Origin: Rudanella sp.
GTDB lineage: Bacteria > Bacteroidota > Bacteroidia > Cytophagales > Spirosomataceae
DNA: 11,417 nucleotides
Direction of reading: 5' to 3'
NCBI GenBank assembly: GCA_026785985.1
Contig: JAJAYX010000666.1
Coordinates: forward strand, 1-11,417
Shown: positions 1 through 6,889 of the stretch, piece by piece
How the letters are laid out: each line of letters begins with the position of its first letter
Position numbering within the stretch: position 1 is the stretch's first letter
The notes under the pieces: generated by a model
Databases searched by the model: none
Told to the model about the DNA's origin: nothing
Seen by the model: the letters and a program-made list of their open reading frames with translations, nothing else
Made by a program: the position numbers and the translations under genes

Positions 1-151
1 CCGTCGGGTCGAGTGGAATGGGAGCGTTTAAAAGACTTGTTCCCGTTTTTATCGGGGCAGGCGTTTTTTTGATGTTGGCTTTGTGAATTGGCTGGGCCAG
101 CAACAGCGAGGAGCCAAGCAGCAGCCCGGCTATATATACGTACCGAAGCAT
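1..151 (-). CDS. Exported protein, N-terminal fragment; probable M16 (insulinase-like) zinc peptidase
   Basis: Only the first 50 codons are present; the gene runs off the left edge. ATG at 151 opens MLRYVYIAGLLLGSSLLLAQ, a clear signal peptide with a likely signal peptidase I cut after Ala19 and no lipobox cysteine. A short basic linker follows, then the segment NAPIPLDPT at the cut. From family knowledge, Bacteroidota M16 metallopeptidases often begin their mature part with a 'PLDPxVRxGxLxNGxxYY' stretch, which this matches as far as it goes. The zinc-binding HxxEH motif would lie beyond the window, so the peptidase call is inference. A protein exported to the periplasm or outer membrane is well supported. 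It lies 99 bases downstream of pyrF on the same strand with no clear TAnnTTTG box of its own, so readthrough from pyrF is possible. Confidence 0.55.
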   Translation of the reverse strand, partial: MLRYVYIAGLLLGSSLLLAQPIHKANIKKTPAPIKTGTSLLNAPIPLDPT

Positions 152-185
152 ACGGTCGTGAAGGAAGTTTGTTGAATTGAAATTA

Positions 186-209
186 GCCGCACCTGGATCT
201 CGATGCGGC
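186..209 (-). other. Small hairpin between pyrF and the exported-protein gene
   Basis: GCCGCA (186-191) pairs with TGCGGC (204-209) around a 12-base loop. No T-run follows on either strand, so it is at best a weak terminator or a leader structure of the downstream gene. Confidence 0.25.
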
Positions 210-220
210 CTGCACTATCT

Positions 221-244
221 AACGATTGAGAAGCCAGAATCGTT
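221..244 (-). terminator. Possible weak terminator after pyrF
   Basis: A perfect 7-bp inverted repeat, AACGATT (221-227) with AATCGTT (238-244), has a 10-base loop and sits 6 bases beyond the pyrF stop codon. There is no following U-tract, so termination would be inefficient, if it happens at all. Confidence 0.3.
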
Positions 245-250
245 TTGGTA

Positions 251-1084
251 TTAAAGATAAGTAGCCATTTCCTGCTGTAAACGTCGCGCTTCATCTGCAG
301 CCTTTTGCGCAAAATCAAGTCCACTTGAGGCATACAAAATGCTGCGCGATGCATTGACCAGCAAACCAACACCGGCGTTCATTCCTACCCGCGACACCTC
401 GGCCAACGAGCCACCCTGCGCCCCAACGCCCGGCACAAGCAGAAAATGGTCGGGGACAATCTCCCGGATACGGGCTAGTTGATCTGCTTGTGTGGCCCCC
501 ACTACAAACATCAGTTGGTCGGGGGTGGCCCAGGTTTGCGCCGTTTCCAGCACAACGTCAAATAACTCCTGTTCACCAACGGGTTCGCCGGTGCGATGGA
601 TTCGCTGTCGCTGAAAATCGGCACTGCCGGGGTTAGAGGTCAGGGCCAGCAGAATAACCCATTTGCCGGGGTATTCAAGAAATGGCAACACGGAATCATG
701 ACCCATATAGGGAGCAACCGTTACTGAATCAAAGCTTAAACCAGCCGCTGAAGGGTCGAAAAAGGTGCGGGCATATAGCCCCGACGTGTTGCCAATGTCG
801 CCCCGTTTGGCATCGGCAATGGTGAAACAATCTTTCGGAATATAGTCGAGGGTTTTTTGAAGGCTTTCCCAACCTCGTGGCCCCATTGCTTCGTAGAACG
901 CAATATTGGGTTTATAGGCCACCGCAAACTCGGCGGTTGCATCGATGATCGCCCGATTAAAGGCGAAAACTGGGTCTGGTTCGTGCAACAGGTGGGAGGG
1001 TAGTTTACGGATGTCAGTATCTAAGCCTATGCACAGGTACGATTGTTTTTGACGGATGCGTTGGGTAAGTTCGGTGGCAGTCAT
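251..1084 (-). CDS. pyrF: Orotidine 5'-phosphate decarboxylase
   Basis: Decarboxylates orotidine 5'-monophosphate to UMP, the last step of de novo pyrimidine synthesis, in the cytoplasm. The 277-residue protein has the length of the type 2 (longer) bacterial PyrF group. The substrate aspartate lies in GLDTD (Asp22), the catalytic D-x-K-x-x-D signature is Asp91-Lys93-Asp96 in [12 protein letters not shown], the phosphate-gripping loop is VPGVGAQGG (217-225), and the closing motif is NASRSILYA (244-252). ATG at 1084 is the natural start: the protein begins one helix before the first beta strand, and a TAnnTTTG box lies about 29 bases upstream. No Shine-Dalgarno sequence is seen. It is divergent from rfbC, and a gene for an exported protein follows on the same strand. 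Nothing is missing from the active site. Confidence 0.97.
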   Translation of the reverse strand: MTATELTQRIRQKQSYLCIGLDTDIRKLPSHLLHEPDPVFAFNRAIIDATAEFAVAYKPNIAFYEAMGPRGWESLQKTLDYIPKDCFTIADAKRGDIGNTSGLYARTFFDPSAAGLSFDSVTVAPYMGHDSVLPFLEYPGKWVILLALTSNPGSADFQRQRIHRTGEPVGEQELFDVVLETAQTWATPDQLMFVVGATQADQLARIREIVPDHFLLVPGVGAQGGSLAEVSRVGMNAGVGLLVNASRSILYASSGLDFAQKAADEARRLQQEMATYL

Positions 1085-1112
1085 GCAACGGTTTCACTAA
1101 AAGTCAGGTCGT

Positions 1113-1120
1113 CAAAGGTA
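1113..1120 (-). promoter_or_regulatory. Probable pyrF promoter (-7 box)
   Basis: On the minus strand this reads TACCTTTG, an exact TAnnTTTG box of the Bacteroidota housekeeping type, placed to start transcription about 20 bases before the pyrF ATG. No TTG/TTTG was found at the expected -33 position, so the call rests on the -7 box and its spacing. Confidence 0.45.
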
Positions 1121-1141
1121 CTAACTACCGTTGTGCTTTCG

Positions 1142-1149
1142 TAACTTTG
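1142..1149 (+). promoter_or_regulatory. Probable rfbC promoter (-7 box)
   Basis: TAACTTTG matches TAnnTTTG exactly and ends 35 bases before the rfbC ATG, a distance like that of the other boxes in this window. A good -33 TTG is not visible. It is divergent from the pyrF box, and the two lie 21 bases apart. Confidence 0.45.
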
Positions 1150-1184
1150 TCTCAATTCTCGGATTTACATCTAATTAGATCATT

Positions 1185-1730
1185 ATGCAAGTCCGCCAAA
1201 CATCGATTGAGGGGCTAATTGAGTTGATTCCGCGCGTATTTGAAGACGAACGCGGCCATTTTTTTGAACCATATAATAAACCACTTTTTGAAAAGTTAGG
1301 ATTGCCGATGGAATTCGTACAGGATAACCAGTCATTTTCGGTGAAAGGGGTTTTGCGGGGGCTACATTATCAGAATGACCCCTATGCACAGGGGAAGCTG
1401 GTTCGTGTGATCAGGGGGCAGGTACTCGATGTGGCCGTTGATATTCGGGAAGACTCGCCCACGTTCGGCCACTATGAAACCTTTCTGTTAGATGCCAAAC
1501 TATGTAACATGGCCTGGATTCCGGTAGGTTTTGCTCATGGCTTCGTGGCACTTGAGGAAAGTATTTTTAGCTATAAGTGTACAAACGTATATAACAAGCA
1601 GGCAGAAGGAGGTATCATCTGGAACGACCCCGACATTAATATTGATTGGGGGGTGAGCAATCCACTTGTATCTGAAAAAGACTTATTGTTGCCACCACTA
1701 CGGATGTTATTTCCCCACGTGACAGTTTAA
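1185..1730 (+). CDS. rfbC: dTDP-4-dehydrorhamnose 3,5-epimerase
   Basis: Epimerises C3 and C5 of dTDP-4-keto-6-deoxyglucose on the way to dTDP-L-rhamnose, a sugar donor for surface polysaccharides. The 181-residue cupin protein has normal family length. Visible motifs, in order: FFEPYN (26-31), VQDNQSFS followed by GVLRGLHYQ (55-63) with catalytic base His61, GKLVRVIRGQ (70-79) with Lys71, WIPVGFAHGF (111-120), and YKCTNVY (130-136), where Tyr130 aligns with the catalytic tyrosine by its spacing from His61. Asp166 probably forms the dyad with His61. It starts at ATG 1185, 35 bases after a TAnnTTTG box, and ends before a strong terminator, so it is probably monocistronic. The other rml genes (rmlA, B, D) are not in the window. 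A sister sugar epimerase of the same fold cannot be fully excluded, but the motifs fit RmlC well. Confidence 0.95.
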   Translation: MQVRQTSIEGLIELIPRVFEDERGHFFEPYNKPLFEKLGLPMEFVQDNQSFSVKGVLRGLHYQNDPYAQGKLVRVIRGQVLDVAVDIREDSPTFGHYETFLLDAKLCNMAWIPVGFAHGFVALEESIFSYKCTNVYNKQAEGGIIWNDPDINIDWGVSNPLVSEKDLLLPPLRMLFPHVTV

Positions 1731-1750
1731 GCGATAGAACGTATGTTCAT

Positions 1751-1783
1751 AAAAAAGGCAAGCCCAAAAGGCTTGCCTTTTTT
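1751..1783 (+). terminator. Strong bidirectional intrinsic terminator after rfbC
   Basis: A perfect 14-bp stem with core GGCAAGCC (1757-1764) / GGCTTGCC (1770-1777) is flanked by six A on the left and six T on the right, with a 5-base loop. It starts 21 bases after the rfbC stop. The A/T flanks allow function in both directions. Confidence 0.93.
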
Positions 1784-1820
1784 ATTCTGGCATCATTCGT
1801 GATAAATCAGGAATATAAAT

Positions 1821-1838
1821 ACACATTAACGTATGTGT
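1821..1838. promoter_or_regulatory. Small dyad upstream of the PHP-protein gene, possible operator
   Basis: ACACAT (1821-1826) and ATGTGT (1833-1838) form a 6-bp inverted repeat with a 6-base spacer. The repeat directly precedes TATATTTT (1840-1847), a one-mismatch TAnnTTTG box about 31 bases before the ATG at 1879. The placement is that of an operator-promoter pair, but short AT-rich dyads occur by chance. Confidence 0.25.
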
Positions 1839-1878
1839 TTATATTTTATGTCCAACGGCTTTTACTCCACAGTTGCCT

Positions 1879-2622
1879 ATGTCATTCTCTTTCCTAACTC
1901 GCTCTCGGAGGGCTGCTCAACGGTCAAGCCTACCATCTGTGAACATCACAGATATGCACTGCCATATACTGCCCTGTTTAGGTGGAGGCCCTGAGAACCT
2001 CGAACAAAGTATGAAATTGGCTCGTCAACTTCATCGACTTGGGTTCCGACGGATTGTTGCCACCCCCCACATCATGGATGGATTCTACAACCCGTCGCCC
2101 GAACAGGTGCGAACGGCCGTGAATCAATTACAACGTACTCTGTTAGACGAAGGAATTTCGTTGTTCGTTGATACAGCAGCCCAATATTATATTGACGACG
2201 GATTGGTTCGCTTACTTGATTCGCGGAGCGAAATACTCCCGTTTGGAACCTACATCGACGCACCCCGTTCATTGATTCTCATCGAAACATCCCTCATTAC
2301 CTTCCCTGATATTTGGTACGACATTACTGACCTGCTTAATGCCCGTGGATTGATGCCTGTTTTAGCGCATCCTGAACGATACATTTATTTACAAAATAAC
2401 CGGGATTGGGTACGGCTGTTGCGCAACCGTGGCACACTCTTCAAAATTGATGTGGCTTCGTTAACGGGCCGCTATGGTCAGGGGGCGCGGCAAATGGCTG
2501 AGTGGCTTATTGAGCAGGGACACGTTTCGTTTATTGGAACCGAAATGAGCAATGAGCAGCATCTGCGCGTGTTTCGCGAAGCTCTTGCCTCTCCTTTCGG
2601 GCAACGGTTAAAGAGAGGGTAG
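1879..2622 (+). CDS. YwqE/CpsB-like PHP-domain protein with degraded metal site
   Basis: The fold is that of the PHP-type tyrosine phosphatases (CpsB/Cps4B, YwqE) that act on bacterial tyrosine kinases controlling capsule or exopolysaccharide export. I use ATG 1879 (247 residues); an in-frame TTG lies two codons earlier. Family landmarks present: His27 and His29 in DMHCH, His64 in VATPHI, His164 in LAHPERY, and SLTGRYG further on. Three ligand sites are changed. The usual Asp-Asp-Gly after the first motif is Gly35-Gly36-Gly37. The Glu of the usual AEYY is Gln102 in AAQYYID. The usual Ser-Asp-x-His near the C-terminus is Thr221-Glu222-Met-Ser224. Compared with Cps4B numbering, Asp14, Glu108, Asp199 and His201 are all replaced. 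Catalysis is therefore doubtful, and a regulatory or binding role is plausible. The reading frame is intact, and the gene converges on the next one with one base between stops. It follows rfbC but is separated from it by a terminator. Confidence 0.85.
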   Translation: MSFSFLTRSRRAAQRSSLPSVNITDMHCHILPCLGGGPENLEQSMKLARQLHRLGFRRIVATPHIMDGFYNPSPEQVRTAVNQLQRTLLDEGISLFVDTAAQYYIDDGLVRLLDSRSEILPFGTYIDAPRSLILIETSLITFPDIWYDITDLLNARGLMPVLAHPERYIYLQNNRDWVRLLRNRGTLFKIDVASLTGRYGQGARQMAEWLIEQGHVSFIGTEMSNEQHLRVFREALASPFGQRLKRG

Positions 2623-2623
2623 T

Positions 2624-3304
2624 TTACTTCTCAAACATTTCCTCTACCACTTTTCGCCCTACTTTTCGGGCAGAAAGTGGGTTTTGACCCGTTACAATGC
2701 GTTCATCGACTTCAATGTGTGGCAGAAAGGGAATAAGCCCTTTGCTGTAGAAAGCAGTTTTCTTTTTCAACTCATCTTCAAGCAGGAAAGGTACTTCCTC
2801 GTCTAGCCGAATCAATTTCTCTTCCATGTTCGAGAAGCCGGTAATCTGCTTGTCGCGGATGAGTTGCGTACCGTCGGAAAGTTGCACATTCAGCAGGCCG
2901 CTAACGCCGTGGCAAACAGCCGCCACCATGCCATTGTTTTCATAAATCCGCCGGGTAATCTGCTGTAGTGCAGCACTTTCAGGGAAATCCCACATGGTGC
3001 CGTGGCCACCCGTCAGATAAATCAATTGATATTGCTCAGGCACCACATCGTCTAACTTGAGCGAGTTGTCTAACTTCTGTCGGATAGCCGGATTCTGATA
3101 CCATTTTTCGTTGGTATTATCGCGCCGTTCAAGGCTTCGCTCATCAATGGGCACTGCTCCACCTGCGGGGCTGGCAATGTCGATGGTGAAGTTCCGATCC
3201 GCAATTTCGTCGTAGAAATGCGTGAATTCACTCAGCCACAGCCCCGTTTTATTTGGCTTATTGGGATAATCCGTGTGATTAGTGCAAATGATGAGTGCCT
3301 TCAT
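2624..3304 (-). CDS. DJ-1/PfpI family protein (type 1 glutamine amidotransferase-like, Hsp31-like)
   Basis: A cytoplasmic DJ-1 superfamily protein, 226 residues from ATG 3304. A GTG six codons earlier is in frame but adds only a short tail, and the core begins at MKALIICTN. Visible features: Glu26 in the segment GLWLSEFTHFY, which orients the nucleophile in this family; TGGHGTMWDFP (98-108); and the nucleophile elbow AAVCHGVSGLL (128-138) with Cys131-His132. An insertion at about 50-85 and a region with SNMEEK resemble the larger Hsp31/YDR533C-like group, whose members have glyoxalase, deglycase or chaperone activity. The exact substrate cannot be read from sequence. The gene lies 78 bases downstream of proC on the same strand, with no TAnnTTTG box in that gap, so it may be the last gene of the gatB unit. 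It converges with the PHP gene, with no room for a terminator between them. Confidence 0.88.
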   Translation of the reverse strand: MKALIICTNHTDYPNKPNKTGLWLSEFTHFYDEIADRNFTIDIASPAGGAVPIDERSLERRDNTNEKWYQNPAIRQKLDNSLKLDDVVPEQYQLIYLTGGHGTMWDFPESAALQQITRRIYENNGMVAAVCHGVSGLLNVQLSDGTQLIRDKQITGFSNMEEKLIRLDEEVPFLLEDELKKKTAFYSKGLIPFLPHIEVDERIVTGQNPLSARKVGRKVVEEMFEK

Positions 3305-3382
3305 ATAATGTCTGAACCGCACGGGCGGCCCCGCCAGATTTTGAGGATTTGATCTTACTTAAATGAACCATTGTCCACTTGC

Positions 3383-4186
3383 TTACCCGTTCGATAGCTC
3401 CTGGGCGCGAACCTGAGCGGCTTTAATGCCCGCCACTAATGTATCAGATAAGGCACCCGCTTCGAACTGCCGGAGGGCAGCTTCGGTGGTGCCGCCTTTT
3501 GACGCAACAGCTTTAATGAGTTCGTCAAGCGATTTGTCGGCATTGTTGATTAGGTGGAATGACCCCAGCATGGTTTGTTTCACCAACAGGGTGGCCACAC
3601 CTTCATCGAAGCCCATCTGCCGACCAGCTTCAACCATCGCTTTTACGACATAGTAAAAATAGGCCGGGCCGCTGCCACTCAGGGCCGTAACAGCGTCGAG
3701 CATCGCTTCGTCTTCCAGAAAAATAGACCGGCCCGTGGCGTTAATCAAGTTCTCGACCCGGCGCAAGTTGCTCAGATCCACTTCCTTAGCTGCCGTAAAG
3801 CCCGTGATTCCCATACCCAGCATGGCGGGCGTGTTGGGCATTGCCCGAATCACGAGTGGGTGGTTGAGCCGTGCCTGAATCTGGCTCATTGGAATACCCG
3901 CCATGATCGACAACACCACCTGATTAGGTTTTATAACAGCAGCCAGTGCTTCGCAAACGCTCGCAAAATCCTGGGGTTTCACCGACAGAATGACGAGGTC
4001 GTATTCCGATACACGTGGCCCGATGGTGTCGACTACCATGCCCGCTTTCTCAGCCGTGAGAGCCGCCGACCGCTCGGCACTTTTCTCGATCAGAAGCAGA
4101 TCGTCTTTTTTTACCAGATCATATTGCAAAAACGACTTTGCAAACGCCATGCCCATATTTCCGCACCCAACAATAGCGATTTTCAT
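3383..4186 (-). CDS. proC: Pyrroline-5-carboxylate reductase
   Basis: Reduces 1-pyrroline-5-carboxylate to L-proline with NAD(P)H, the final step of proline synthesis in the cytoplasm. It has 267 residues, standard for the family. The Rossmann motif GCGNMG is at 7-12, the cofactor-contact segment SVKPQ at 68-72, RAMPNTPA at 114-121, the P5CR signature DAVTALSGSGPAY at 164-176, and SKGGTTEAAL at 229-238 in the dimerisation/active-site domain. The start at ATG 4186 puts the Rossmann strand at the N-terminus, as expected. The stop codon of the upstream thioredoxin gene is one base before this ATG (TAA-T-ATG), which indicates an operon and probable translational coupling. No defect is seen. Confidence 0.97.
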   Translation of the reverse strand: MKIAIVGCGNMGMAFAKSFLQYDLVKKDDLLLIEKSAERSAALTAEKAGMVVDTIGPRVSEYDLVILSVKPQDFASVCEALAAVIKPNQVVLSIMAGIPMSQIQARLNHPLVIRAMPNTPAMLGMGITGFTAAKEVDLSNLRRVENLINATGRSIFLEDEAMLDAVTALSGSGPAYFYYVVKAMVEAGRQMGFDEGVATLLVKQTMLGSFHLINNADKSLDELIKAVASKGGTTEAALRQFEAGALSDTLVAGIKAAQVRAQELSNG

Positions 4187-4187
4187 A

Positions 4188-5345
4188 TTATTTCAACACC
4201 TCTTCCAACTTCTGCTCCAGGGCTGGGCCACGGAGGTCTTTGGCAATAATTTTACCTTCTTTGTCAATTAAAAACGTCTTTGGAATACCCGTAACGCCAT
4301 ATTGTTGAGCCGCTGCCGATTGCCAGTAACGCAAATCCGATACGTGTGTCCAGGTCAGGTTGTCGTTCCGAATAGCCCGCACCCAACTGTCGCGGCTCTG
4401 ATCGAGCGATACACTGTAAATGGTGAAACCTTTTTCTTTATACTTGTTGTACATCCTGACTACGTTGGGGTTTTCCATCCGGCAGGGGCCGCACCACGAA
4501 GCCCAAAAGTCGATCAGAACATATTTACCGCGCAACGACGATAGCGGAACGGCGGCTCCAGTGGTGTCGTTAAGCGCAATATCAGGCGCGATGCCCCCCA
4601 TCATCAGGCCCCGAATCCGGGCAATGTTGCCAATAAAGCCTTTAGCTTGCGGACTGTTAGAGTTTTCGCGCTCAAACCGTTGGGCCAATGTGTCTAAAGT
4701 TGGGAAGTCCGCATCAACGTTCAGGAAGTTGGTAGCAAACAGGGCCACAAGCGACGTGCCCATGTCGGGTAGCATAGCTTTCACCTTGCTCGTAAAGTCT
4801 TTGGATGCCTGCTCCGACTGGGCCATAACGGCATCCATTTTCTTCTGGTCTTTTTTGGTAGCCGCATCATTATATTGATTCTGCCAGGCCGTGTTTTTAA
4901 CCCGAATATCCTCATAATGAGTCATTAACTTACCATAATGCTCCATATTTTTGGAACCCGTTACGACGGCCTGACCTTTTTTACCGGTTTTGATGTCGGT
5001 CGTAAAACCGTCTGCAGTCAGGTTCAGAGTTTCACCTCCTTCCAGTAAAACCACAACTTTCTGGCCACCCATAACATTCACCAGATAAACACCACCCCCA
5101 TCGGGTACGCGGGTTTTGAGGGTAAATCGGTTGTCTTTGTCCAGCTTTGCCGAATCGAGCCGGATGGCAGGCTGACCGTTGCTTTCCATATAGACTATAC
5201 TGCCAGGACTGGCACTTTTGATCTTACCCAGAATAGTGACCTCCTTCAACGCGGGCGCGGGCTGTGGGGCCGCTGTTTGTGCCAAAGCCGAAATCATTGT
5301 AAAGCCCGATAGAAGGGCTACGCCAAGAAGTTGTTTTGTGTTCAT
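4188..5345 (-). CDS. TlpA-like periplasmic thiol:disulfide oxidoreductase with Bacteroidota-type N-terminal domain
   Basis: A 385-residue exported redox protein. Residues 1-22 form a signal peptide (MNTKQLLGVALLSGF and on, cut near ALA-Q). Residues 35-130 are a beta-rich region of the DUF4369 type seen in Bacteroidota TlpA proteins ('ILGKIKSASPGSIVYME', substrate-side handle). A helical linker spans 130-250 and a thioredoxin/AhpC-TSA fold spans about 253-385. The active site WCGPC is at 284-288 inside DFWASWCGPCRMENP, and the cis-proline is Pro355 in GIPKTFLID. Such proteins reduce disulfides in the periplasm, for instance in cytochrome c maturation or oxidative damage repair; the partner here is unknown. 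The gene sits between gatB and proC, with single-base gaps on both sides, so expression is tied to housekeeping genes. Confidence 0.93.
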   Translation of the reverse strand: MNTKQLLGVALLSGFTMISALAQTAAPQPAPALKEVTILGKIKSASPGSIVYMESNGQPAIRLDSAKLDKDNRFTLKTRVPDGGGVYLVNVMGGQKVVVLLEGGETLNLTADGFTTDIKTGKKGQAVVTGSKNMEHYGKLMTHYEDIRVKNTAWQNQYNDAATKKDQKKMDAVMAQSEQASKDFTSKVKAMLPDMGTSLVALFATNFLNVDADFPTLDTLAQRFERENSNSPQAKGFIGNIARIRGLMMGGIAPDIALNDTTGAAVPLSSLRGKYVLIDFWASWCGPCRMENPNVVRMYNKYKEKGFTIYSVSLDQSRDSWVRAIRNDNLTWTHVSDLRYWQSAAAQQYGVTGIPKTFLIDKEGKIIAKDLRGPALEQKLEEVLK

Positions 5346-5346
5346 T

Positions 5347-6831
5347 TTACTTCAACAATTCGTTTACGATCAACTGATTAACCAGTTTTGGGTCGGCAGA
5401 CCCTTTCGACTTTTTCATTACCTCACCCACAAACAAACCGAGCAGGTTTTTTTTGCCTTTTCGGTATTGCTCCACTTTGTCGGGCCAGGCTGATAATACC
5501 TCGCTTACCAACGTTTGCAGCGCATCAGTATTGCGGTTCTGTTCCAGCCCGTTGGCTTTGGCCAGATCAGCCGCTGTTTGGTTGGGGTGGTTCATCAACA
5601 AACCAAACACGGTTTGTGCGGCCGTCTGACTAATGGTGCCGCTGTCTATCAACGTAATAAGCCCCCCAAGTCGTTCGGCAGAAACCGGAAAACGGCGTTC
5701 GCGGACGGTTTTATCATTGAGTTGCGCCCGCACCGGCCCCATCAGCCAGTTCGACACGGCTTTGTGGTTCGGAGTATGCTGGCAAACGGCCTCAAAAAAA
5801 TCGACCATCTCGCGGGCATCCGACAGTTGAGTGGCATCGTAGTCGGGCAGGCCGTAATGGGTGGTCAATTTCTGATAAACCTCCGCTGGCAGGGCGGGCA
5901 TGTTGGCCCGAACGTCTGCGATCCATTCCTCCGACACCACCAGCGGAGCCAGATCGGGGTCGGGGAAATACCGATAATCGTTCATCGTTTCCTTTTCGCG
6001 CATGGCATAGGTGATGCCCGTGGCCGCATCGAAGGTGCGGGTTTGCTGGGTAATTGGCTCCCCGGTTTCCATAGCTTCCACCTGCCGTTTGAATTCGCCC
6101 TCGACTGCACGCTGCACATTCCGAATCGAGTTCAGGTTTTTTACTTCGACTTTTGTACCGAGGTGGGTTTCGCCTTTCAACCGAATCGACAGGTTCACGT
6201 CGCACCGCAGCGAGCCTTCTTCCATGTTACCATCGCAGATATCCAGATAGCGCACCAGCTTCCGAACCTCGGTCAGATATTGCCCGGCTTCCTCTGCCGA
6301 CCGAATACACGGCTCCGTCACCATCTCAATCAGGGGGGTTCCGGCGCGGTTGTAATCTAAGTTTGTGAAATTACCCTCATCGTGGATGCTTTTTCCCGCG
6401 TCTTCTTCGAGATGAATGTGGTGAACCTGCACATCGTATTCGATGGTGGGCTTGCCGTCACTGTCTTTGAGTTTAACCCGGATACTGCCCCCAACACAAA
6501 TTGGCGTTTTGTCCTGCGAAAGCTGATAGCCTTTGGGGAGGTCGGGGTAAAAATAATTTTTGCGGGCAAACACGTTGTAGCGGGTAATGTCGCAACCACA
6601 GGCCAACCCCATTCGGATGGCGTATTCAACGGCTTTGCGGTTCAGTTTGGGTAGTGTGCCGGGGTGCGCCAACGTAATGACACTCACGTTGGTATTCGGT
6701 TCAGAACCAAACGAGTTAGCATCAGCCGCGAAAATTTTGGCATTAGTCAATAATTGGCAATGCACCTCAAGGCCAATGACGGCCTCATAGTTGGCAAAAA
6801 CCTCCGGGGGAAATGAAACTGCGGCTACCAT
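5347..6831 (-). CDS. gatB: Aspartyl/glutamyl-tRNA amidotransferase subunit B
   Basis: The kinase-like subunit of GatCAB, which activates and amidates misacylated Glu-tRNA(Gln) or Asp-tRNA(Asn). The 494 residues are full length: cradle (catalytic) domain in the first 300, then helical and YqeY-like tail domains (about 345-494) that grip tRNA. Visible motifs are VIGLEVHCQL (18-27), FARKNYFYPDLPKGYQ (88-103), HIHLEEDAGKS (138-148), the PROSITE-type signature LDYNRAGTPLIEMVTEP (158-174) and MNDYRYFPDPDL. Where many GatB proteins have a Cys-x-x-Cys after 'EPNT', this one has Ser50-Val-Ile-Thr53; my impression is that this is common in Bacteroidota and not a defect. ATG 6831 follows a promoter by 25 bases. 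It heads a leftward unit with the thioredoxin and proC genes. gatA and gatC are not in the window. Confidence 0.97.
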   Translation of the reverse strand: MVAAVSFPPEVFANYEAVIGLEVHCQLLTNAKIFAADANSFGSEPNTNVSVITLAHPGTLPKLNRKAVEYAIRMGLACGCDITRYNVFARKNYFYPDLPKGYQLSQDKTPICVGGSIRVKLKDSDGKPTIEYDVQVHHIHLEEDAGKSIHDEGNFTNLDYNRAGTPLIEMVTEPCIRSAEEAGQYLTEVRKLVRYLDICDGNMEEGSLRCDVNLSIRLKGETHLGTKVEVKNLNSIRNVQRAVEGEFKRQVEAMETGEPITQQTRTFDAATGITYAMREKETMNDYRYFPDPDLAPLVVSEEWIADVRANMPALPAEVYQKLTTHYGLPDYDATQLSDAREMVDFFEAVCQHTPNHKAVSNWLMGPVRAQLNDKTVRERRFPVSAERLGGLITLIDSGTISQTAAQTVFGLLMNHPNQTAADLAKANGLEQNRNTDALQTLVSEVLSAWPDKVEQYRKGKKNLLGLFVGEVMKKSKGSADPKLVNQLIVNELLK

Positions 6832-6856
6832 GCGTACTGAAAAGACTGTTATTCAG

Positions 6857-6889
6857 CAAAGATAGGTCATTTGACGTGTCGCGCTCAAA
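6857..6889 (-). promoter_or_regulatory. Promoter of the gatB-thioredoxin-proC unit
   Basis: On the minus strand TTTG (6889-6886) is followed after 21 bases by TATCTTTG (6864-6857), matching the Bacteroidota TTTG / TAnnTTTG pattern. Transcription would start about 20 bases before the gatB ATG. The -33 element overlaps the crtB stop codon (6885-6887), so the unit starts the moment crtB ends, and no crtB terminator is seen between them. Confidence 0.65.

Noticed and set aside
130..372. 80-codon minus-strand frame overlapping the pyrF 3' end
   Set aside because: It overlaps pyrF and the real start of the exported-protein gene in another frame, and has no motif.
3325..3336. GC-rich palindrome GGCGGCCCCGCC between proC and the DJ-1 family gene
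   Set aside because: Stem of only four or five pairs with a tiny loop and no T-run, so not a credible terminator.
3575..4249. 224-codon plus-strand reading frame over proC
   Set aside because: Antisense to proC, rich in His, Arg and Gln with no recognisable motif; a frame shadow.
5515..6360. 281-codon plus-strand reading frame inside gatB
   Set aside because: It is antisense to well-conserved gatB, has no family resemblance and is low in domain character. Long antisense frames are expected opposite GC-rich third positions.
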